From NCBI GenBank assembly GCA_020137815.1, contig CM035352.1, positions 8,796,416 to 8,860,415 of the forward strand: a stretch of 64,000 bases of DNA, read 5' to 3'. The notes beneath the pieces are model-generated. The model did not search any database. It saw nothing but the letters and a program-made list of their open reading frames with translations, and had not been told where the DNA came from. How positions within the stretch are numbered: the first letter of the stretch is position 1; every line of letters begins with the position of its first letter. The DNA is from Hormiphora californensis. Lineage: Eukaryota; Ctenophora; Tentaculata; Cydippida; Pleurobrachiidae. The position numbers were made by a program, and so were the translations under genes. This document shows, one piece after another, positions 23,503-35,107 of the stretch.

Positions 23503-26500
23503 CAGGGTGTGAACTGCATGTCGTGTTTGCTAGTCGCGAGCGCGCTTGCGAGACAAGCAAACACGTCAAGGTTCATTAACAAGCATGCTGCTCAGTCATT
23601 TTAGATTTAATACACAATGTAAGGATACCATGTAATAGGTGAGACTCTTGCCGTCACCCTCGTTCAAGTCCCGTGAAAAACGGAGCAGTACACGCAAACT
23701 GATGCCCATTTTCCTCGCGTGACCCCGATTCAGCAGTTTGAGACACCAACTCTTTAGGGGGCCATATCTCAGGAACCAGACAAGATAGGAAAAATCGCCG
23801 TCTAATGAGGCGTACAGTTTTTAATCTAGTTTACCACTGTACCGGCCGTTTCACTCTCCGACCTAAAACAAAAATCGCAACCCCACAAAACTTCAAAATA
23901 ATGAAATTCGCATCTCGCATGTCGTGTTGCATGTCGTGTTGCATGTCGTGTCATGTTATTGACGCGCTCGCGTTCAACTCTCACACAGCAGCTGCAGAAC
24001 ATGGCGGGAAACATCGAGGAGTAGAGAGAGGGTCGGTGCCGAATCAAATATTTCTTGATCTTGATCTACTCCATCTCTCAGCTATCCTACCCCTCATCAA
24101 CTCGATCTCTCAGCTACCCTACCCCTCATCTACTCCATCTTTCAGCTACCCTACCCCTCATCTACTCCATCTTTCAGCTACCCTACCCCTTATCTAGTCC
24201 ATCTATCAGCTACCCTACTCCTCATCTACTCCATCTCTCAGCTTCCCTAGCCCTCATCAACTCCTTCTTTCAGCTACCCTACCCCTAATCTAGTCCATCT
24301 CTCCGCTACCCTACTCCTCATCTACTCCATCTCTCAGCTACCCTACCTCCCATTTACTCCATCTCTCAGCTACCCTACCTCCCATTTACTCCATCTCTCA
24401 GCTTCCCTACCTCCCATTTACTCCATCTCTCAGCTTACCTACCTCCCATTTACTCCATATCTCAGCTTCCCTACCTGCCATTTACTCCATCTCTCAGATA
24501 CCCTACCTCCCATTTACTCCATCTCTCAGCTTACCTATCTTCCATTTACTCCATCTCTCAGCTTCCCTACCTCCCATTTACTCCATCCCTCAGCTTCCCT
24601 ACCTCCCATTTACTCCATCTCTCAGCTACCCTACCTCCCATTTACTCCATCTCTCAGCTTCCCTACCTCCCATTTACTCCATCCCTCAGCTACCCTACCT
24701 CCCATTTGATCCATCTCTCAGCTTCCCTACCTCCCATTTACTCCATTTCTCAGCTTCCCTACCTCTCATTTAGTACTCCATCTCTCAGCTACCCTACCTC
24801 CCATTTACTCCATCTCTAAGCTTCCCTACCTCCCATTTACTCCATCTCTCAGCTACCCTACCTCCCATTTACTCCATCTCTCAGCTTCCCTACCTCCCAT
24901 TTACTCCATTTCTCAGCTTCCCTACCTCTCATTTAGTACTCCATCTCTCAGCTACCCTACCTCCCATTTACTCCATCTCTAAGCTTCCCTACCTCCCATT
25001 TACTCCATCTCTCAGCTACCCTACCTCCCATTTACTCCATCTCTCAGCTTCCCTACCTCCCATTTACTCCATCTCTCAGCTACCCTACCTCCCATTTACT
25101 CCATCTCTCAGCTACCCTACCTCCCATTTACTCCATCTCTCAGCTTACCTACCTCCCATTTACTCCATCTCTCAGCTTCCCTACCTCCCATTTACTCCAT
25201 CCCTCAGCTTCCCTACCTCCCATTTACTCCATCTCTCAGCTTTCCTACCTCCCATTTACTCCATATCTCAGCTTCCCTACCTGCCATTTACTCCATCTCT
25301 CAGATACCCTACCTCCCATTTACTCCATCTCTCAGCTTCCCTACCTCCCATTTACTCCATCTCTCAGATACCCTACCTCCCATTTACTCCATTTCTCAGC
25401 TTCCCTACCTCTCATTTACTCCATCTCTCAGCTACCCTACCTCCCATTTACTCCATCTCTCAGCTTCCCTACCTCCCATTTACTCCATCTCTCAGCTTAC
25501 CTACCTCCCATTTACTCCATCTCTCAGCTTCCCTACCTCCCATTTACTCCATCCCTCAGCTTCCCTACCTCCCATTTACTCTATCTCTCAGCTACCCTAC
25601 CACCCATTTACTCCATCTCTCAGCTTTCCTACCTCCCATAAATACTCCATCTCTCAGCTTCCCTACCTCCCATTTACTCCATCTCTCAGGGGTAGGAATG
25701 TTAGGATAAATGAGAGATGGAGTAAATGGGAGGTAGGGAAGCTGAAAGATGGAGTAAATGGGAGGTAGGGAAGCTGAGAGATGGAGTAAATGGGAGGTAG
25801 GGTAGCTGAGAGATGGAGTAAATGGGAGGTAGGGAAGTTGAGAGATGGAGTAAATGGGAGGTAGGGAAGCTGAGGGATGGAGTAAATGGGAGGTAGGGAA
25901 GCTGAGAGATGGAGTAAATGGGAGGTAGGTAAGCTGAGAGATGGAGTAAATGGGAGGTAGGGTATCTGAAAAATGGAGTAAATGGCAGGTAGGGAAGCTG
26001 AGATATGGAGTAAATGGGAGGTAGGTAAGCTGAGAGATGGAGTAAATGGGAGGTAGGGAAGCTGAGAGATGGAGTAAATGGGAGGTAGGGAAGCTGAGAG
26101 ATGGAGTAAATGGGAGGTAGGGTAGCTGATAGATGGAGTGAATGGGAGGTTGGGTAGCTGAGAGATGGAGTAAATGTGAGGTAGGGAAGCTGAGAGATAG
26201 AGTAAATTGGAGGTAGGGAAGCTGAGAGATGGAGTAAATGGGAGGTAGGTAAGCTGAGAGATGGAGTAAATGAGAGGTAGGATATCTGAAAGATTGAGTA
26301 AATGGCAGGTAGGGAAGCTGAGATATGGAGTAAATGGGAGGTAGGGTAGCTGAGAGATGGAGTAAATGGGAGGTAGGGTAGCTGAGAGATGGAGTAAATG
26401 GGAGGTAGGGTAGCTGAGAGATGGAGTAGATTAGGGGTAGGGTAGCTGAAAGATGGAGTTGATGAGGGCTAGGGAAGCATAGAGATGGAAACGATTATGG

Positions 26501-27291
26501 ATAGGGATTCCCTACCCCTAATCGTTTCCATCTCTATGCTTCCCTAATAGGGAAGCTGAGAGATGGAGTAGATGAGGAGTAGGGTAGCTGATAGATGGAC
26601 TAGATAAGGGGTAGGGTAGCTGAAAGATGGAGTAGATGAGGGGTAGGGTAGCTGAAAGATGGAGTAGATGAGGGGTAGGGTAGCTGAGAGATCGAGTTGA
26701 TGAGGGGTAGGATAGCTGAGAGATGGAGTACAAGATCAAGAAATATTTGATTCGGCACCGACCCTCTCTCTACTCCTCGATGTTTCCCGCCATGTTCTGC
26801 AGCTGCTGTGTGAGAGTTGAACGCGAGCGCGTCAATAACATGACACGACATGCAACACGACATGCAACACGACATGCGAGATGCGAATTTCATTATTTTG
26901 AAGTTTTGTGGGGTTGCGATTTTTGTTTTAGGTTGGAGAGTGAAACGGCCGGTACAGTGGTAAACTAGATTAAAAACTGTACGCCTCATTAGACGGCGAT
27001 TTTTCCTATCTTGTCTGGTTCCTGAGATATGGCCCCCTAAAGAGTTGGTGTCTCAAACTGCTGAATCGGGGTCACGCGAGGAAAATGTGCATCAGTTTGC
27101 GTGTACTGCTCCGTTTTTCACGGGACTTGAACGAGGGTGACGGCAAGAGTCTCACCTATTACATGGTATCCTTACATTGTGTATTAAATCTAAAATGACT
27201 GAGCATCATGCTTGTTAATGAACCTTGACGTGTTTGCTTGTCTCGCAAGCGCGCTCGCGACTAGCAAACACGACATGCAGTTCACACCCTG
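23503..27291. mobile_element. 3.8-kb foldback element with minisatellite arms
   Basis: The ends are inverted copies: CAGGGTGTGAACTGCATGTC at 23503 and its complement ending CCCTG at 27291. The outer arms (about 550 bp each side) match almost perfectly and include a GGTGAGACTCTTGCCGTCAC segment and a triplicated CATGTCGTGTTG. The inner arms are arrays of a 32-bp unit (CATTTACTCCATCTCTCAGC plus a CTACCTCC-type remainder) running forward at about 24050-25690 and inverted at about 25715-26740. A smaller palindrome lies at 26460-26560. Both flanks carry TTTAA (23498-23502 and 27292-27296), a probable 5-bp target duplication. No transposase gene is present, so it is non-autonomous. The superfamily is not determined. 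Confidence 0.9.
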
Positions 27292-27451
27292 TTTAACTCA
27301 GATATCTTTATATTTGGAAGCGATCTGTAAAAAAAGGAGTCTCGCAAGAGACAAATAGGAGATACACACGTGAGACTCACCCCAGTATGAGAGGACAGCA
27401 GGAGCCACCCTGATGTTATGCGTGAGACACCCAGAGCAGGGGACACTCCAG

Positions 27452-27564
27452 TAACACGTATGAAGACCATCCATAACATCGGGGTGTTTCCTGCTGTGAG
27501 TGCTGTCATCTCATGCTGTGGTGAGCCTCCTATCATGAATCTCCTAGAGGCCTTTGAAGAGTGA
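27452..27564 (+). CDS. Candidate last exon of the sushi gene, beyond the foldback
   Basis: An AG at 27450-27451 (ACTCCAG) is followed by a frame that completes the phase-1 codon left by the exon ending at 23411. It encodes VTRMKTIHNIGVFPAVSAVI and a further 19 residues ending LLEAFEE, then TGA at 27562-27564. The phase match is the main support. The polypyrimidine tract is weak, and the peptide resembles no domain I know. A frame open on the opposite strand here has no splice support. Confidence 0.35.
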
Positions 27565-28598
27565 ACTTTTTACGGATCGAAATTTTTCGGGACAAACTGA
27601 AATGACTCATCTAAAAAAACACGATTTTGTGTTTTATCTTCGCGCGGCGTCAATGTATTGAAAATTGCGCGCAGCAATGCGCAACACAGGTACAATTATT
27701 TCGCGCCGTACGTCTTTAATTAACAGAAAGTTGACAGAAAGAGTTCGAAAAGAAGACAATCAAAGACAGCAGTCAGCAGATTAACCAAGATTAAAGAAAA
27801 TGGATCCCTTCATAAGGAATACTGCGGTCTTGCAGTACATCAACATGCATCTTGATCCCGATTCAGATTAGATTGATGATGGAATTGGGAATAAAAAGAC
27901 ATTTTCTATTTTAGTTTTATAAAATTTATTTAACAAGTTTGACCTTTGAACTATCGGCGAACCATTATCACAATACTTTGTTTTGTCATTAAAATGAAAC
28001 GATTTGTATAACGGTTGAAATTGACTCAGTAGAAATAACAGACTTTTACTTCGTTGTAGATTCATATTCAGAAAAAAGACTAGCTCTCATATACTAGCTC
28101 TCATACGTTACTATTACTCTTCATAGCATAATTTGACATGTTCCTTGTCTGTCAGCTCTCACACCGGGCCGAAGGCCCGGTGCGAGCTTACGCGAGTGCC
28201 GATAGACAGACTGCGTAGCATGGCAAAGCATAATAATATTAATGGGAGGATTTCTGAGAAAACGGGGGAAGAATTCCCAGAATATAGAATCAAACAATCA
28301 GGCCTTTCAAAAACTACAACTCCATCCAAGGAGATATACATAAAATAATGAGTGTCTCACAAAGTGAACAAAACAAACCGAGTCACACACGCTCATAACT
28401 CACAGAAAACACAAAAAACGTTACAGTTCAAAATATTTACAATGTCCCTTCCTGTCACTGACAGATCATGCCTGACCGCTCTTCTCACTCATCAGATGAG
28501 CCATCACTCATCTCCACTAGAACACACTAGAAGTAAAAGTAGAACACAGGACCACTGTTCTTCCCGGATTACATGGATCAAAGTGGTGGTGGTGTCCG
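27565..28598. other. Intergenic region between the sushi gene and the HERC2 3' end
   Basis: The genes converge here, so 3' UTRs from both sides are expected; AATAAA occurs at about 27891 (+) and its complement near 27927. A 23-codon frame at 27800-27871 (MDPFIRNTAVLQY) follows a reasonable start context but has no other support. A GC hairpin at 28145-28212 (CACCGGGCCGAAGGCCCGGTG, flanked by GTCTGTC and GACAGAC) may be a small MITE or structured RNA. Confidence 0.5.
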
Positions 28599-31500
28599 CT
28601 AGCCGCATGATGAGGTATTCCTGAAACATGTGAAACTGGTTATTAATCCAGCTGATACATTTCAAACTAAATTGTATCTCAAAATGCATTGCATTTTGAG
28701 ATACAGTTAAGTTAATGCAACATCTGAGTTCTGTAGAATTTATCTCAAAAACTAAAACTAAAACATACATGGTCTGGGATGTAGAGGGAGATGCATCGAC
28801 ATCAAATTCCTCCTCACTCCGGGTAATTCTAGCGTAGTCATCAGTATCTATAGACTTGCAGAAGTTGATGGCGTACCTTAGTTTCTCTAACAACACCTGG
28901 AACGAGAGATGAGATAATATCAATATTAATTACAGTCGGACCCCGATTAATATTAATTATTAACGTAAGCACTCATGCACTTATTTAATAAGTGCACGCA
29001 CGTGAGTGCTTACGTCTTAATAATTACGTCTTAATAATTAATATTCATATAAGTTATATTTGACATGATAGTGAGTCTGTCGGGTATAAAGTATCTCTGT
29101 ATCTCTGTATCTTTATACTTTATATTTTACAAATCAAATGTACATGGGTCTAGACTGGTCTTGAAAATAACATTTCATCAATCATTATTGACAGATGGCT
29201 GTCTGAGCTGCCACATACCTCTTTACTGGTGTATCGGGGCATCTTTAGAAGGAAGAAACAGGTGTAGCTTTCAGGCAGGAATTGGTTGGGCGGGTTGTAC
29301 TTATCTAACACCTATAGAAAAATATATGGTTAGGGGGTTGTACTTATCTAACACCTATAGAAAGATATATGTATTTCAGGGGGGGGGGGGTTATATTTCT
29401 CATCCTAAGAATGAATGAGTTTGGATCGTGCTGCTATTGTAAAAGGCTATCATTCCCCTGGTCATCGCGCGAGAGGGAGTGCTAGAAGAAATCTAGGTTA
29501 TTTTTAGAAATCATAGCAGTATTGAGCAAAGCCTTTCAATAAGGAACCATAATAAAGTTCAAGAGCGCACCCCATCCAAGAGCGCACCACCTCCAAAAGA
29601 CACCACTCCGAGAGCGCACCACATCAAAGAGAGCTCCCCATCCAGAAGATACCGCGCGCAGGGGACACCACGCGCAGAAGAGACCGCACGCGCAAATACA
29701 ACGCCGCGCTGGTCTCTTCTGCGCGTGGTGTCCCCTGCGCGTGGTATCTTCTGGATGGGGAGCTCTCTTTGATGTGGTGCGCTCTTGAAGTGGTGTCTTC
29801 TGGAGGTGGTGCGCTCTTGGATGTGGTCTCTTTTGGGTGTGGTGCGCTCTCAGGTGTGGTCTCTCTTCGATCGGGGGCGCTCTTGGGTGCTCTTGGAGGC
29901 TCTTGAACTTTATTATGGTTCCTTATAATTCAATAGGTTATTTTTAGAACTCAAAGCAATGTTCTATATTGAGCAAGGTCTTTCAATAAGTTACTTTAGA
30001 ACTCATCTCATATATCAGTGTCTTTCAATAAGTTATTATAGAATTCAATAAGGTATTTTAAGAATTCATTGCATTGTTCTATTGAGAATTATTCTATCGA
30101 AGCAGTATATATATTTTGCATCTCTAACTAATAAAAAGAGGTATTTCTGTTTTTTGACGCCAGGGGAGAGGCACACATATGTTTCTTCCATAGAAGACTA
30201 CCACACGAGTGAGTATTTTCATATTATTCTTAGATGTTAGAGCGCTCCAATTACTATCCTTCCATTCACTCCCCCTCCCCCCTGAGAAAGGGTGGGGTGA
30301 ATGGACCGGATTTGTTGTAGCAGCAGAGCATAAAAACATACTACGTGACTTGTAGCGTCACATTCGAAGCTATGATTGGAGAGGGCCGTCCCACTCGTTA
30401 GTAAAGAAATGAATATATTCTAGAGTACTTTTATTACAGCTAATGATTGAAGAAAGGATGATTTACCTGGAGAACAAAGTCTCGTCCCCTAAAATCGGCT
30501 ATATTTCTTGGTAGCCTTGTCCTGCCCCAAACGAATCGGAGGAAAAGTGACCTTTCAACGGGCGAGAATACTTCTAATACCTCCCAGAACCTGAAATATA
30601 TCCCTGTTAGTTTCACAAAAGTCCATGTGTTGCTTTTTGAGTAACAAGTATTGTCACGTTAGATGTGAGTCCCATATTGGTTGATTAGAATTTAGAAATC
30701 AGAATTGATGTCCCACATTGATATCATTACATCAACAGATAGTGAGAAATGTGGGTGAATACAATCTCTCTTACCAAGTCACGAGTGGAGCAGGTAGCTT
30801 CAATTCCCTTGTACACAGCAACCGATTTCAGCATCTCAAGAGGTATATCGGGGTGCCCACAGACGAGAACTTGGAATTCAGTGCTGGAGAAGAGGGAGAG
30901 GAGAGGTACGGGGATCACCTTGGCTAGGCCCTCCAGAACTGCATCCACCTGTTGTCATGGGGAGGCAGGTGTTAGAGCTAGGGGTGACATCAGTCATGGT
31001 GGTGGGGAAGAGGGTGTTAGAGAGGGAGTCATGGGGGTGTTAGAGAGGGTGTCATGGGGGGGGGGGTTGTTAGAGAGGGTGTCATGGGGGTGTTAGAGAG
31101 GGTGTCATGTGGGGTGTTAACCCTTTGAGGCCCATAGTGATTGGCTGAACGAAATTTTCTAATTTTTCCCAGATATACCCAGCATGATACTCTAAGATTA
31201 GGGGAAAAATAGTTTTTCAAATCGGTTCATTACTTTTTCAGATACAGCATGGGTCATATATGACCCTCTGGGTCGTTTGGGAAGTTAAGAATTTCAAGCG
31301 GCCTAGGGGTCCTCCATATGCCTTCCAAGCCATAAAATCTGGTTAGTCAGTGCCCTAGAGATGAAACGAGTTGACAGGAACCGTTACATGATCTGAATTG
31401 ACTAATTTCTCTAATTAGGGGTAGGTTTCAGGTCATATGACACTCTGGGTTGTTCATTGCACATCACCTCACATGTGTTATTCAGGCTTTGGACGCTGTT

Positions 31501-34500
31501 TATGATCAAATAAGATGCCAAACCCGCAGTAAATCATCACATTAGTGGGGGTAGAGCATTAAGTTAAGTCCCTATCTCGACCCCTTATCGAGATAATTAG
31601 GTAATTATGTCATTATCATCATGTGCATACCTCCAGATTTGGGAAACGTTTTGGGGCAAATGAGGGCACTAAAACGTGTAGAATCATCGCATTAGTGGGG
31701 GTAGAGCACAAAATTAAGTCCCTATTCCTACTTCTAATTGATATAATTGGATAATTGGATAATTGAAGGTTGTGCAACTACCATGCTTCACTGAAGCGCA
31801 AGGTAGGATCATCCCTACAGCCTAATAACCCTCATACTTGACCCAAACCTATTTTTAGCGACCTTTGACCTGTTTTATTTCACCTCTTTTCACTTTAAAG
31901 TAATCTGAACTTCACCGTTAGGATACAACCTGATGCAGAAGTGATGTATGATCAGGACCAGCCTGAACCGTGCGCTTCGGTGAAGCATGGTAGTTGCACA
32001 ACCTTCAATTACCTAATTATCCAATTATATCAGTTAGAAGTAGGAATAGGGACTTAATTTTGTGCTCTACCCCCACTAATGCGATGATTCTACACGTTTT
32101 AGTGCCCTCATTTGCCCCAAAACTTCTCCCAAAACTGGAGGTATGCACATGATGATAATGACATAATTACCTAATTATCTCGATAAGTGGTCGAGATAGG
32201 GACTTAATTTGATGCTCTACCCCCACTAATGTGATGAATTACTGCGGGTTTAGCATCTTGTTTGATCATAAACGGCGTTTAAAGACTGAATTTAACATGA
32301 TAGGTAGTTTTCCGTGAACGACCCAGAGGGTCATATATGACCCTAAACCTAGACTAAATCGTAGAAATCGGTCAATACGGTTCATGAAACGGTTCCTGTG
32401 GACTTGTATAATCATTAGGGCACTGACTAACCAGTTTTTGAGACTCTGAGAGCATTCGGAGGACTCCCAGGCCGTTTGAAATTCTTAACTTCCCAAACGA
32501 CCCAGAGGGTCATATATGACCCGAAACCAAAAATTGAGTTTTCTCAGTCAAAAATGAATATTTTTTGATGCCGTTTGTTCTAGCAGCTCCATTTAATCTA
32601 CTAGTATATTATTCTAGAAGGAAATTAGTTTAGGACAATTCATCAGGAAATGAGACCTAATTAGAAAAAATGACCGAAGTGGGGTTCATTTAGTCCTAAT
32701 TAGGAACTTCCTCATACAACGTGGCCGATTTATAGATAGAGAATCGTTCAAGCTACCACCTGGCATTTTATTTTAGGCCAAAACTTTATCAGGCTTGTCG
32801 CTAGGAAGCCTCAAACTTTTGGAATTTGGACATATATGACCCTCTGGGCCTCAAAGGGTTAAAGAGGGTGTTATTGAATATTGGTGTGGAGAGGGTGTTC
32901 CATGGAGGTGTTACAGAGTGTTCCATGGGGGTGATGGAGAGGTCAGGATGCTATCTTAGATCGTGATATATCACAGGGGCGTGGCGAGAGGTTGGATCAA
33001 TTATACCGACACGGTAAAGATTGGCATAAAAGTTTTCTGACGTCACAGAACAACCCTTTGTTCTATAATATACCAGGGGCGCCATTCTGATATTCATATT
33101 GGCACAGTCCACGGGTGCTTACTTTAGGAAGAAAATCTGAGGATTTGTCTCTCAGAGAAGGAACAGAGGAAATGTAAATGTACCTGGACATCAAATTCGT
33201 GAAGTCTATATTCAAGTGCACTCCTCACGTACAAGTCCCTGTTTGATAGAGTGATCCTGCTGTATGTAGAGGAGAGGGGTACTTCCTGTCCCGCTGCCCC
33301 GGGGCTACTAAATGGCATGTCTAGAGCATCAAACTCAGCGTCACTTTGGGGCGTGTCCCGGAGGTATAGCAACCCTGTAAAGACGTGATTAGAGGTGGTA
33401 TAGCAACCCTGTAATAAAGGTGATTAGAGGTGGTATAGCTATAGCAGCCCTGTAAAGAAGGTGATTAGTGGTGGACGGTGGTATAGCAACCCTGTAATAA
33501 GGGTGATTAGTGGTGGTAATACTGCTGCCAACTCAATCATTATTCATTAACCAACGTGGTTACTAAACACCACCACTAACAGAAACATCACCACCACACA
33601 TACCGGTAACGTAGTCCTTGTCCACCTCAGTGAGATCCTCCAAGGAGAGAGGGAGGCCCACTAGTAGTTTCCACATTGGCGGTGCTATGTCCAGGGCTAG
33701 GGGAGATCCAGTCCTGATGGCAATACCCATCAGAATACCTAGTAGAGAGTGCCATATTAGCAAGTACATTTATTAACATGCGAGAATCAACGCAAAGTAT
33801 TAGCAACATGTCTTGGGAAGGGTTACTAGAGTGGAACCTACCTAGGAATCATTTGTCACCATGGCAACCCCCCACCTACCTAGGAATCATTTGTCACCAT
33901 GGCAACCCCGGCCCCTCACCTACCTAGGAATCGGAACATATTCAGCTCCTCGGTAGAATTAGCAGCAGGGTTAAACAGATGACAGTCCCTGTTGACACCA
34001 TTATCAACCCTCCCATTGGGGGTCAGGATAAAGAGGGGTAGGTGCCCTGCTTGTAACTCCTCGCACATCTCAGCAATACTCTCGGAGTACCCACCACCCA
34101 CATCATCCACACTCTCTCCCACAAACCGAACCTGGAAATAGTTTGGGAGTGTGTGATCTGCACAGAGCACGCTCGGTCTTTCATTTTATGAAATAAAATG
34201 CAGCGTGAGCTATACACAAGTAAAGAATGTGGATTTCGGGCTGAACAAAAATAATCAACAATAATCAACTTGAGATTAATATCTTGAGAAAGCGGGGAAC
34301 GTTTGTAATAATACCTTCCATGCTCGATGGGGTAGAAGGAATGACTCGGAGCTAACATTTATTAGCATCGAGCAGGCCTGAGCAAAGATCGTTCTCGCCC
34401 AATCCTTCTCTGATCTTTGTTGCATCTGCAATGGGAGAGAGTTTGTTACTTTAACTAGGGAGAGAGGGAGAGTTTGTTACTTAAACTAGGGAGAGAGAGG

Positions 34501-35107
34501 GAGAGTTTGTTACTTTAACTAGGGAGAGAGAGAGAGAGGGAGAGTTTGTTACTTAAACTAGGGAGAGAGAGGGAGAGTTTGTTACTTTAACTAGGGAGAG
34601 AGAGGGGGATCAACATGAGTCTGTTACAAGTCTCACCCTTAATATTATACTTCGAGAACATTTATTTCGGTTCGAATAAATATATCACTCACTCACTCTT
34701 TCTCGATCAACCATTTTATCATTCTATCTCCTTCCCGCGTCAACAATATATTATTATTTCGAACAATGCAATGACGTCACCATATAATGTACAGAGCTGC
34801 AGTGCGCCGGTGCGAAATGTGAAAATATTCGAGAAAAAATTAAAAAAGGAAGCATTTGAGCTATATATTATTGGGGGGGGGGGGGGGGGTTCTGTGGAAA
34901 TTAAGAACATACCGCTCCATAGAACATTCTGTTCAGTTCCAAAATTGGGCCATGCTGTCTATCTCGAATCATGGTTGCCTGGACGACCTTCTTAAAGGCC
35001 ATCTCCTTGTGAGACATGACGAGGGTGTTCCGGAGTGTTCGAGATACTTTCCCATCGGGCCGTGATCCCCCACTGAGATCCAACATGGGCAGACACTTGG
35101 AGAATAT
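28599..35107 (-). CDS. HERC2: HERC2: HECT catalytic domain exons
   Basis: Exons are about 35107-34913, 34425-34315, 34131-33924, 33738-33604, 33374-33184, 30948-30775, 30590-30467, 29311-29219, 28896-28769 and 28620-28599. Landmarks in order are [104 protein letters not shown] and [14 protein letters not shown]. The cysteine in YTCF is the HECT thioester nucleophile, so catalysis should be intact. The tail carries [20 protein letters not shown], specific to HERC2, then an acidic stretch. The last splice gives a short end (SQTMNTSSCG) with the stop at 28599-28601. The 33184 to 30948 intron contains a TTAA-flanked palindrome. Confidence 0.93.

Noticed and set aside
23800-26990. Mirror-image frames at the two ends of the foldback (about 130 codons each)
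   Set aside because: They are copies of the same inverted arm and contain the minisatellite; no domain, no splice context.
28504-28770. Unspliced extension of the HERC2 C-terminus
   Set aside because: A good donor (GTATGTTT) and acceptor (TTTCAG) give a short spliced tail in phase; the read-through sequence is not conserved in character.
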